Source: Ruminococcaceae bacterium UBA7135
GTDB taxonomy: Bacteria > Bacillota > Clostridia > Oscillospirales > Ruminococcaceae
Assembly: GCA_002492075.1 (NCBI GenBank)
Contig: DKXD01000186.1
Span: 1-20,630, forward strand
Direction: 5' to 3'
DNA length: 20,630 bases
Below the pieces are notes generated by a model. The model had not been told where the DNA came from. It did not search any database and was given only the letters and a program-made list of their open reading frames with translations. Of this stretch, positions 13,333-20,630 are shown one piece after another. Positions within the stretch are counted from its first letter, which is position 1. Every line of letters starts with the position of its first letter. A program made the position numbers and the translations under genes.

Positions 13333-14454
13333 ATGGATCTTATCGCTCCATGCCGTTTCGGGCTGGAGAAAACGCTTTCTTTCGAGCTGAAAAGGCTCGG
13401 CGCGGAAAACGTCCGTGCGGAGGACGGCAGAGTGTTCTTTTCGGGAGACGCGGCGACCTGCGCGAGAGCGAACGTGTTCTGCTCGACCGCGGAGCGTATC
13501 TGCGTATTGCTTGGGCAGTTCCGCGCGGAAACGTTCGACGAGCTGTTCGAGGGGATAAAAAAGCTGCCGCTGTCGGAATTTATCGGCAGAAACGACCAAT
13601 TTCCCAACAAGGGAAGCTCGCTGAAGTCAAAGCTGACGAGTATTCCCGCGATACAAAAGATTGTCAAGAAGGCAATGGCGGTAAATCTCGGCAAGGCATA
13701 CGGCGTAAACGTGCTTCCCGAAAACGGCGCTTTGTGTCAGATACGATTTTCGCTGATGAAAAACGAGTTCACGCTTATGCTCGATACCAGCGGCGACGGA
13801 CTTCACAAGCGCGGCTACCGCGCGGTGAGCAACGCCGCGCCCATTCGCGAGACTTTAGCCGCGTGTATCGCGGACATCGCTAGAGTGCGTGAAAACGACA
13901 TCGTTGTCGACCCGTTCTGCGGCTCGGGAACTCTGCTTATAGAAGCCGCGTATAAGGCGCTGAATATCGCGCCCGGAATGAACCGCCGCTTTGCCGGGGA
14001 ATATATGAAGTTCCTCCCAAAACAGGCGTGGGAAGCCGCGCGCGAAGAGGCGCGTTCGCTTATCAGAAAAGATGTTGAGTTCCGCGCGTTAGGTTACGAT
14101 AACGACCCCGGGTGCGTTCGGCTCACCAATGCCAACGCGAAAAAGGCGGGCGTTGCGGAGTATGTCAGCGCAGAGCTTCGAGATATCTCAGACTTTAAGC
14201 GCCCCGAACGCCCTGCGAAGATACTCACGAACCCGCCTTACGGCGAGCGTATGCTCGAGGTGGAGCAGGCGCGGGAGCTGTATGCGGTAATGGGTAAAAA
14301 GCTCCTGCCGCTCGGCAAAAACCAATTGTATGTTATAACTCCCGACGAGGAGTTTGAGAACATATTCGGCTTGAAAGCCGATAAAAACCGTAAGCTTTAC
14401 AACGGAATGTTGATGTGCAGACTGTATACCTATTTTAAATCATATTCCAATTAA
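13333..14454 (+). CDS. Class I SAM-dependent RNA methyltransferase, RlmL/YpsC type (THUMP domain)
   Basis: A predicted 23S rRNA guanine-N2 methyltransferase related to the N-terminal half of RlmL and to Bacillus YpsC. Visible in 373 residues: start MDLIAPCRFGLEKTLSFELKRLG typical of the family, a THUMP domain (about 45-160) ending GDGLHKRGYR, AAPIRETLAA (168-177), SAM motif I DPFCGSGT (193-200) and catalytic motif IV NPPYGER (300-306). The ATG at 13333 gives the usual MxLIAPC N terminus; an adjacent ATG at 13330 is equally possible. Either start lies 1-4 bases after the purD stop with only a poor ribosome binding site, implying coupled translation. Its stop codon is inside the left arm of the long hairpin at 14447-14522. 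Confidence 0.93.
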   Translation: MDLIAPCRFGLEKTLSFELKRLGAENVRAEDGRVFFSGDAATCARANVFCSTAERICVLLGQFRAETFDELFEGIKKLPLSEFIGRNDQFPNKGSSLKSKLTSIPAIQKIVKKAMAVNLGKAYGVNVLPENGALCQIRFSLMKNEFTLMLDTSGDGLHKRGYRAVSNAAPIRETLAACIADIARVRENDIVVDPFCGSGTLLIEAAYKALNIAPGMNRRFAGEYMKFLPKQAWEAAREEARSLIRKDVEFRALGYDNDPGCVRLTNANAKKAGVAEYVSAELRDISDFKRPERPAKILTNPPYGERMLEVEQARELYAVMGKKLLPLGKNQLYVITPDEEFENIFGLKADKNRKLYNGMLMCRLYTYFKSYSN

Positions 14455-14522
14455 ATATTTCAAAAGTCTTTTTGTTTTCGCCGCCGCAGACGGGTGAAAC
14501 AAAAACTGAAACATTTAATTGG
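14447..14522. repeat. Long imperfect hairpin spanning the RNA methyltransferase stop and the transglutaminase RBS
   Basis: Positions 14447-14462 pair with 14507-14522 (15 of 16 pairs, one A-C mismatch). The stem continues, after small bulges, with TTTTTGTTT (14469-14477) against AAACAAAAA (14497-14505) and a short GC-rich cap closed over a loop near 14483-14492. The left arm contains the TAA of the upstream gene. The right arm ends two bases before the GGAG of the next ribosome binding site. No T-tract follows, so it is not a standard terminator. Confidence 0.65.
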
Positions 14523-14535
14523 CGGAGCAACGCCT

Positions 14536-16707
14536 ATGAAAAAAAGAAGCAAACCCGTATTTAACGGAGCGGAAATCATCACCGCGCTGATATATCTTTG
14601 CTCGATATGCGCTCTTACGATGTACCTGCTCTGCAAAGACTATGCCGTGATATGCACGATTATAATGACCGCGCTATGCAGCGGTATCTATATGTTATTT
14701 TACGCGTTCAGAAACCGAAAGCTGATATCCTTCTGTATATTTATATCGCTGTTTGCGGCAGTGGCGCTGATATGCTCGTCTGTGGGCGCGGCAATGGGAC
14801 GAATAGCCCTCATCGAATTTATCTACACCACCTCCGATACCTTCAGCGTGCCGCTTGCCGCGGCTTCTATCGTGCTCTTTTCGTTCGTGGTGACTTATCC
14901 CGTGTTTTACTTCACGGTGCGGCTGCCGCGTCCGTGCTTTCTGCTGCTGCCCGCGCTCGCGCCGCTGATACTCGGCGCAAGAACGGTAGGCGCTCTGCCT
15001 GCGGGACTTGTCGCGTTTCTTGCTGCGGGATATTTTGTGGCTATCATGGGCGTTTCACGATTGGAGTACCCCGCCGATAACGTCTATATAGAAGACAAGC
15101 ACTCGCGCAAAGAACGCCTGATAGCTTTTGGATTGTTCGGAGTAATAGCGGCGGGAGTATTATTGATCGTTCCGAGAAACGACAGGACTATCTACTCGCG
15201 CTATCTAGACACAGTATGGTTCAGCCGCCCAAACTTTTACGGAACGCGTTCTACGGGATTTTCGCAAAGCTCCTCGCCGAACACAGGAAACAACGAGCCG
15301 CCCGAGGATCTGCTATTTTATGTGTGGTCTGAATATCCCAACAACATTATCAGTCAATCGTTCGACAAATACCGCGGAAAAGACGGGTGGACATATCTCC
15401 AAAAATATTCATACGGACATTCAGACTGGCGTGACGAGCAGTCGCAACTGAACTACAACAAGCTCGCATACGACCTGAAAAGCGGCGCCGAAGACGGCAA
15501 ATTGGCGAAATATGCCGACGATCTGCTAAATCTGCCCGATATATCAGAGGACAGCATCAAAAGCACCGCCATGTATATCCAGGCGGCGGACAATGTCAAC
15601 AGCACTGTCGTGCTGCACCCCGCCGGCACGTTCAACGCTTCAATAGCCAACCGACAAGATACGATATACCGAAACGCCAAGGACGAAATGTTCACCGAAA
15701 CTCCGTTCGGTGTGAAAGCCTCGTATACATTGGACTTTTACGGTCGCGGCATTAACACCGAATTTGCAAGATATTTATCCGGTCTTTCGGGTGAGGAGTA
15801 TATCGAGCTGCTGGACCTTGCCGCCGAAGAAGAAGTGATAAGTGAGGAAGCCGCCTACGCATTTATAAACGCCTTTGACCTAGCCGAGGATTACCTTATC
15901 GATACCACAGACGTGGCGATCACACCCAAAATAAGAGAGCTTGCCGAAACTATCACGGCAGGCCTGGACAACGACTACGATAAGGCAAAAGCTATCGAAG
16001 AGTGGTTCGGGCGCGATGGCTTTGTGTATGATCTGAACTTCGTGCCGCAGGAGCTTACCGCCGAATACTTCCTGTTTAAAAGCAAACGCGGAATATGCAC
16101 GGATTTCGCTACGGCGTCAACGCTTCTGCTGCGCGCGGCGGGCGTTTCCGCGCGTTATACCGAGGGGTATCTGATAAAGACGGACATAGCTTCCATTGAT
16201 ATGTACGGGCGGTATGAAGTCAAGGCGGATCAGGGACACGCGTTTGCCTCAGCGTATATCCCCGGAGGCGGCTGGATAGAGATCGACGGCACAAAGACCG
16301 CCGCTATGGCAAGCGCCGCCAAGGAAGCGCAAAGAGTGATATTCTATATTGTCGCGGTGGTAGCAGTAGTTATCGTGCTTTGCGTAATATTCAGAAAACG
16401 CCTGTCCGAAGCGATCTTTTCGATACGCTATAAACTCGGGCGCGGCACTAAAAAGATACGCGCGCTGTATTTAAGAACACGTCGGATTGCTTGCAGTATC
16501 ACGGGTGTCGAACCCAAATCAGCCACTTCAGGAGAGGTGCGTGATGTGATATCACGCACGCTGTCGCTGGAAAAAGAAGCGAGCGAGATAACCGATGCGG
16601 CAGACGCTCTGCTTTACGGAGACGGCGGCGTAAAACTCAATGAAAAACGGCTTTATAAAAACTACAAGCTGATACTCAAAGCGCGGCGGGCACGCGGCAA
16701 AGGATAA
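14536..16707 (+). CDS. Membrane-anchored transglutaminase-like (TgpA-type) protein
   Basis: A 723-residue membrane protein. About six to seven hydrophobic helices occupy residues 10-213 (the TgpA/DUF3488-like N-terminal part). A large extracytoplasmic region follows (about 214-600) carrying a transglutaminase-like domain with the full triad: Cys521 in SKRGICTDFATASTLLLRAAG, His568 in GHAFASAYIPGGGWIEIDGT, and Asp584 in the same block. A single helix (about 601-618) and a basic cytoplasmic tail of about 100 residues follow. The ATG at 14536 is preceded by GGCGGAG. A GTG at 14494 is in frame but buried in the hairpin at 14447-14522. The protein probably cleaves or crosslinks a cell-envelope protein or peptide. 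The pairing with the DUF58 gene is typical, but the usual MoxR ATPase is not present. Confidence 0.92.
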   Translation: MKKRSKPVFNGAEIITALIYLCSICALTMYLLCKDYAVICTIIMTALCSGIYMLFYAFRNRKLISFCIFISLFAAVALICSSVGAAMGRIALIEFIYTTSDTFSVPLAAASIVLFSFVVTYPVFYFTVRLPRPCFLLLPALAPLILGARTVGALPAGLVAFLAAGYFVAIMGVSRLEYPADNVYIEDKHSRKERLIAFGLFGVIAAGVLLIVPRNDRTIYSRYLDTVWFSRPNFYGTRSTGFSQSSSPNTGNNEPPEDLLFYVWSEYPNNIISQSFDKYRGKDGWTYLQKYSYGHSDWRDEQSQLNYNKLAYDLKSGAEDGKLAKYADDLLNLPDISEDSIKSTAMYIQAADNVNSTVVLHPAGTFNASIANRQDTIYRNAKDEMFTETPFGVKASYTLDFYGRGINTEFARYLSGLSGEEYIELLDLAAEEEVISEEAAYAFINAFDLAEDYLIDTTDVAITPKIRELAETITAGLDNDYDKAKAIEEWFGRDGFVYDLNFVPQELTAEYFLFKSKRGICTDFATASTLLLRAAGVSARYTEGYLIKTDIASIDMYGRYEVKADQGHAFASAYIPGGGWIEIDGTKTAAMASAAKEAQRVIFYIVAVVAVVIVLCVIFRKRLSEAIFSIRYKLGRGTKKIRALYLRTRRIACSITGVEPKSATSGEVRDVISRTLSLEKEASEITDAADALLYGDGGVKLNEKRLYKNYKLILKARRARGKG

Positions 16708-16720
16708 AAGGAGCGTTGAG

Positions 16721-17686
16721 ATGTTACATATAGGCGGCACGTTTACGGCGCTGATAATAGCGGTAATATTTATGCTGTTCCTCAACGGCGATATAGGCTG
16801 GGCGCTGATATATATTCTCGGCGGTACGGCGGTGATCTCCGCGGCACTTTTTATCATTTCAAGGCGGCACATCTCCGTGCAGCTTACGGAGCTTTCGGGT
16901 ACGGTCGAGTGCGGGAGAAAAGTGGATATAGATATAATACTCCGCAAAACGGGATTTTGCATTATGCCGTTCATCGAGCTTTGCGTGAACATCGGCGCGG
17001 ACAGTCTTCCGCTAAGAATACGCACATCTTTGATCTTTGGCAAGGAAAAGCACGTTATTACAAGCTTTCGCACAACGCATAGCGGTCTTAACCGCATAGA
17101 GCTTACCGAAGCCGTGCTGTATGACTTCATCGGAATGGCGCGCGGACGATTAAAACTCGGACAGAGTACGCAAAAAGCGGTTTTGCCGCGGATAATCGAA
17201 TACGACGGTCCGGAGATACTGCCGAATATGCTGCCCTCCGAGGAAGAAGAGGTCGAGGAGGGTATTACGGTGATGAACGGCGGTATGCCGGGGTATGAGC
17301 ACCGCGAATATGTTCCGGGCGATTCGCCGCGGCGCGTGAATTACAAGCTCTCGGCAAAGAAAAACAAGCTTATGGTGCGGCTGGACGAAAGTCAAGGCTC
17401 GAAGTCCACGAACCTTTGTATCACGGACAACGCAATGCCGATATGCTGCGACAAGGCGTTCGCTTTGGCAAGCAGACTTGTTATCCGCGGCGGCACCGTA
17501 AAAGTCTTTCACAAGGGAGAAGAGCGCAGCGCGTCCACGCCCGAAACTCTCGACCGTATGCGCGAGTGGCTCGCGTTTCGCGAATACGCCGAGACCCCCA
17601 ACCAAGCCATAGCAACTCCGCCTCCGCCCGATACGTCGGTGATATTCGCGGGCGACGGGATCATTACTCAGCTATCCATGATCTAA
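16721..17686 (+). CDS. DUF58 domain-containing protein
   Basis: A 321-residue protein with two N-terminal hydrophobic helices (about 8-22 and 28-46), an extracytoplasmic-like beta region, and the DUF58 signature REYVPGDSPRRVNYKLSAK (195-213) within GGMPGYEHREYVPGDSPRR. A Glu-rich run (174-180) precedes it. The C-terminal part (about 225-321) resembles the partial von Willebrand-A fold often seen in the family. AAAGGAG lies seven bases before the ATG, and the gap to the transglutaminase stop is 13 bases, so the two are co-transcribed. DUF58 proteins usually work with a MoxR AAA ATPase and a transglutaminase; the biochemical role is not established. Confidence 0.92.
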   Translation: MLHIGGTFTALIIAVIFMLFLNGDIGWALIYILGGTAVISAALFIISRRHISVQLTELSGTVECGRKVDIDIILRKTGFCIMPFIELCVNIGADSLPLRIRTSLIFGKEKHVITSFRTTHSGLNRIELTEAVLYDFIGMARGRLKLGQSTQKAVLPRIIEYDGPEILPNMLPSEEEEVEEGITVMNGGMPGYEHREYVPGDSPRRVNYKLSAKKNKLMVRLDESQGSKSTNLCITDNAMPICCDKAFALASRLVIRGGTVKVFHKGEERSASTPETLDRMREWLAFREYAETPNQAIATPPPPDTSVIFAGDGIITQLSMI

Positions 17687-17700
17687 CGTTTCTATACGCG

Positions 17701-17727
17701 TTATCCCCCACCGAAGGCGGGGGATAA
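17701..17727. repeat. TTATCCCCC-type palindrome, copy 2, between convergent genes
   Basis: A perfect 9-bp stem, TTATCCCCC (17701-17709) with GGGGGATAA (17719-17727); a second CC/GG stem with a GAA loop sits inside. It occupies the 52-base gap between the convergent DUF58 and dnaE genes. A weak T-rich stretch follows on the plus strand (17731-17745), so it could act as a terminator for the rightward transcript. On the minus strand no T-tract follows. Confidence 0.65.
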
Positions 17728-17738
17728 GTCATTTGATA

Positions 17739-20630
17739 TTATTTTACGATCACATTGTCCTGCCCGCAGAGCCGTTTAAGCGCGTTTATCAGCGGGGGAC
17801 AAATTCTCACGCCGCGTAAGCCGCGCACTCCTCTGCTCGTTCTGGAATCCGCGAAGCACACGACAGCTTCGCGGACGCCTTTGTTCGCGAAAAACATTCG
17901 CTTTACCTCGGCTGCTCGGGGATCGTTCTCGGAATCCAGCTTCACATAGAGTTTTTGACGTGGCTTTTCGGGAAGCTCTACGGCATTCTTGAAGCTGTCG
18001 ATTTGCAGGCTGCGTTTGCCGTCACGTATAGATAGCCTTGCCTTGACGCAATACACCTGACCCTGACGCGGTCTGCCAAGGCTTTTCAGCTTGTCCGCGA
18101 AAAGTACCGCGCCCGCCTGTCCCGAAGCGTCTTCAAAATCCGCGAACGCCATAAGGTTCCCTTTTTTGTCTGTGAATGACCGCACCGATATGCACAGCGC
18201 CGTTATCGCCGTTTCAGCGCCGACGTTCAGCGCAAGAGCGTCCTCGATATACATACAATTATCGTAAGAACGCCCGATATACACATCTGCGGGATGCGCC
18301 GATATATACAATCCAAGATACTCACGCTCGTTTTCTATGCGCTTTACATCTGTGAAGTCCTCCATATTTTTAAACGCGAATTCCCGCACCTCCCGGTCAG
18401 CCGAACCGAACAGGTCAAGCTGTCCGCTTTCTATGCGCTCGCTCTCCGACGCTCCGAAATCCACCAGCGCTCCGGCGTTTTCAAAGAGCGTGCGGCGGTT
18501 CTGCGGAAAGCAGTCCAGCGCGCCGCTCATTATAAGGGATTCGGTAACGCGGCGCGTGTTGCGGTATTTTGACATTCTCACCGCAAAATCGCTTGCCGAC
18601 ATGAACTCGCCGTTTTCGCGCTCCGAAATTATCGCGCGCGCGAAAAGCTCGCCCACGCCGCGTATTCCGCACAGACCATAGCGCACACAGCCGTCCTCCG
18701 AACGGAACTCAAAGCCGCTATTGTTCACATCGGGGAGTAGTATTTTCACACGGTTGGCGCGAAGATCGGCAATATAATCGGGAACTCTTCCCGAAGCGGC
18801 GTTGTCGGCTATAGCGTTGGTAATGGTCTCGCACATATAGTCGAGGTAAAAATGGCAGCGCAGATACGCGGTCTGATACGCCACCTGAGCGTATGCCGCC
18901 GAGTGCGACTTGTTGAATGCGTAGGACGCGAATTTTACAAGTTCGTCGAATATCTCGTTGGCGGTCTTTTCGGGAACGCCGTTCGCGATCGCCCCAACGT
19001 TGGTATCGCTGCCGTGAACGAACGCCTGACGCTCCCTGTCCATAACATCGTACTTCTTCTTCGACATCGCGCGGCGCACTATATCCGCTCTGCCGTATGA
19101 GTATCCCGCGACCACGCGGCATATCTCCATTACCTGCTCCTGATAGACGATACAGCCGTAGGTGACCTCCAGTATCGGCTTTAACAGCGGGTGCTTGTAA
19201 ACTATTTGTTCGGGCGGCTTGTGCCGATTTTCAAGATACGCGGGAATGGAATCCATAGGTCCGGGGCGGTAAAGAGCGTTCGCCGCCGCAAGATCCTCAA
19301 CGGAACGCGGCTTCAGTCTTACAAGCAGCGAGGTTATTCCGTCCGATTCAAACTGAAAAACGCCGCTCGTGCCGCCCTGCCCCAGCATTTCAAAAACCGC
19401 TTGATCATTCTCGTCAATGGAGCGGATATCAAAATCGGGCTGCGTTCTGCGAACGATATCGCAGGTTTTCTTGATGACCGTAAGGTTTCGCAGCGAAAGG
19501 AAGTCCATTTTCAGCAGACCCAGCCGCTCAAGCTGCGGCGCGGGGAACTGCGCCACGGAAACGTCGCCCTGACGGTTTAAGGGAACATACTCGCAAACAG
19601 GCTCACGGGTGATAAGCACCCCGGGCGCGTGTACGGAAACATTTCGCGGCAAGCCCTCTATACTCATCGCAACCTCGACGAGCTTCGTTATTTCGGGGTC
19701 GGAACAGTTCAGCTCTTTAAGCTCGCCGTTTTCAAGCTCGTTTTTCAAAGACGAATCACCGAAACGCGGAAGCGTTTCCGCAACACGGCTCACCTTGTTT
19801 TCGGGAACTGCCAACACTCTTCCCGCGTCGCGCACCGCGCCCCTTGCCTTCATAGTATCGAACGCCACTATCTGCGCAACTCTGTCCGCGCCGTAACGCC
19901 GCTTTACGTACTCCACCACCTCGTCGCGCCTCTCCGCGCAGAAGTCGATATCGATATCGGGCATTGAAACGCGCTCGGGATTTAAAAAGCGCTCGAACAG
20001 CAGACTGAAGCGTATGGGGTCGGTGTCCGTTATGCCGAGACTGTACGCGCAAAGGCTGCCCGCCGCGCTCCCTCTGCCGGGACCTACGGCTATGCCGTTT
20101 TTCTTCGCGTACTTCACGAAATCCCACACGATAAGGAAATAATCGGTAAATCCCATTTTGTCGATGACCGAAAGCTCGTGCGCCAACCGCTCTTTTATCT
20201 CCAAGGAAAGCGCTCCGTAACGCTTTTCCGCGCCCTTTTTACAAAGCTGCGCAAGATACCCGACATTATCCGAAATCCCCTCTTGTGTGAACAAGGGGAG
20301 CTTTGTAACGCCAAACTCGAACTCAAAAGCGCACTTCTCTGCGACCTCGCACGTCCGAGCAAGCTCTTCCTCCGTGAACATAAGGCGCATCTCGTCATAG
20401 CTTTTTAGATAATACTCGTCGGTGGGCAGCGCAAAGGGATTTGGAGCGGTGACGCGTATGTTCTGCCCGATACACGAAAGCACTTTTTGAACTTCGCCGC
20501 CGCTTTTTTCAACGTAATGAACGTTGTTTGTCGGAAGCGTCGGGATACCCGTTTTGACCGAAAACTCGCGCAGCTTTTGACACAGTGCGGCTTCATCGCG
20601 TGTGTTGTGTTCGGCAAGCTCCAGATAAAA
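17739..20630 (-). CDS. dnaE: DNA polymerase III subunit alpha (dnaE), 5' end beyond the window
   Basis: Replicative polymerase of the C family. The frame is open without a stop from 17739 to the right edge; 963 residues are visible and roughly the first 190 are missing. The edge sequence FYLELAEHNT...LPTNNVHYV is the end of the PHP domain. Then come VGPGRGSAAGSLCAYSLGI and the catalytic PDIDIDF (three Asp at about 225, 227 and 229 of the visible part, near base 19955), the polymerase palm and fingers, a helix-hairpin-helix region, and a C-terminal OB fold (ITALCISVRSFTDKKGNLM). The GTG at 20483 is an internal codon, not a start. The gene converges on DUF58 with a palindrome between them. DnaE rather than PolC, because no DEDD exonuclease insertion is visible. 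Confidence 0.95.
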   Translation of the reverse strand, partial: FYLELAEHNTRDEAALCQKLREFSVKTGIPTLPTNNVHYVEKSGGEVQKVLSCIGQNIRVTAPNPFALPTDEYYLKSYDEMRLMFTEEELARTCEVAEKCAFEFEFGVTKLPLFTQEGISDNVGYLAQLCKKGAEKRYGALSLEIKERLAHELSVIDKMGFTDYFLIVWDFVKYAKKNGIAVGPGRGSAAGSLCAYSLGITDTDPIRFSLLFERFLNPERVSMPDIDIDFCAERRDEVVEYVKRRYGADRVAQIVAFDTMKARGAVRDAGRVLAVPENKVSRVAETLPRFGDSSLKNELENGELKELNCSDPEITKLVEVAMSIEGLPRNVSVHAPGVLITREPVCEYVPLNRQGDVSVAQFPAPQLERLGLLKMDFLSLRNLTVIKKTCDIVRRTQPDFDIRSIDENDQAVFEMLGQGGTSGVFQFESDGITSLLVRLKPRSVEDLAAANALYRPGPMDSIPAYLENRHKPPEQIVYKHPLLKPILEVTYGCIVYQEQVMEICRVVAGYSYGRADIVRRAMSKKKYDVMDRERQAFVHGSDTNVGAIANGVPEKTANEIFDELVKFASYAFNKSHSAAYAQVAYQTAYLRCHFYLDYMCETITNAIADNAASGRVPDYIADLRANRVKILLPDVNNSGFEFRSEDGCVRYGLCGIRGVGELFARAIISERENGEFMSASDFAVRMSKYRNTRRVTESLIMSGALDCFPQNRRTLFENAGALVDFGASESERIESGQLDLFGSADREVREFAFKNMEDFTDVKRIENEREYLGLYISAHPADVYIGRSYDNCMYIEDALALNVGAETAITALCISVRSFTDKKGNLMAFADFEDASGQAGAVLFADKLKSLGRPRQGQVYCVKARLSIRDGKRSLQIDSFKNAVELPEKPRQKLYVKLDSENDPRAAEVKRMFFANKGVREAVVCFADSRTSRGVRGLRGVRICPPLINALKRLCGQDNVIVK

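Noticed and set aside
14494..14535. GTG start giving a 14-residue longer transglutaminase protein
   Set aside because: The GTG lies inside the hairpin stem without a ribosome binding site; the ATG at 14536 has GGCGGAG at good spacing.
20405..20483. GTG at 20483 as the start of dnaE
   Set aside because: The frame continues upstream to the window edge with PHP-domain sequence typical of DnaE, so the gene simply runs off the window.
1..20630. CRISPR array, tRNA, rRNA, phage or IS genes
   Set aside because: No regularly spaced direct repeats, no cloverleaf-like or rRNA-like sequence, and no transposase, integrase or phage structural genes were recognised on either strand.

Overview
This looks like a chromosomal segment from a low-GC-lineage Gram-positive anaerobe (Firmicutes/Clostridia, plausibly Oscillospirales or Ruminococcaceae). 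The inference rests on strong AAGGAGG-type ribosome binding sites, near-consensus sigma-A promoters, and marker genes typical of that group: an Asp23-FakA-RecG gene string, the ACT/UPF0210 pair, and a chromosomal TraX. I see no phage, IS, plasmid, CRISPR, rRNA or tRNA features. Coding density is high. The longest stretch without a gene is about 275 bases (10917-11191).

Left block, minus strand (about 9092 down to 139). A sigma-A promoter at 9099-9127 drives a PHP-family (HisK-like) phosphatase. Then follow an Lrp/AsnC regulator, a class I aminotransferase, IspE (isoprenoid synthesis), an Asp23-family protein, a FakA-like fatty acid kinase, RecG and RsmE. Most junctions overlap or abut: TGATG, ATGA, ATGA, and a 1-nt gap. 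Because I find no convincing internal promoter, this may be one long operon. The exception to the tight spacing is ispE/asp23, where a ~111-bp inverted-repeat element sits and supplies the last codons of ispE. Downstream of rsmE, a small acidic membrane protein has its own promoter and a clear intrinsic terminator.

Middle and right, plus strand (9136-17686). A promoter back to back with the PHP promoter drives an ACT-domain protein (UPF0237) and a UPF0210/'PFL family' protein, a pair of unknown function. Next come a TTG-initiated TraX-family membrane protein with an intrinsic terminator, then purD (purine synthesis) from a promoter whose -35 lies in that terminator's T-rich tail. purD is followed by an RlmL/YpsC-type RNA methyltransferase, a membrane transglutaminase-like protein and a DUF58 protein. 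A long imperfect hairpin spans the methyltransferase stop codon and ends at the transglutaminase ribosome binding site.

Right edge, minus strand. DNA polymerase III alpha (dnaE) converges on the DUF58 gene and runs off the window, lacking its N-terminal part.

Most of the window is housekeeping. The items that repay a second look are non-coding: the heptad-repeat element at 5496-5606, the long hairpin at 14447-14522, two families of intergenic palindromes, and repeated GTAAA-N-TTTAC sites. On the protein side they are the uncharacterised ACT/UPF0210 pair and the transglutaminase-DUF58 pair that lacks its usual MoxR ATPase. I did not find a convincing new defence or mobile system.
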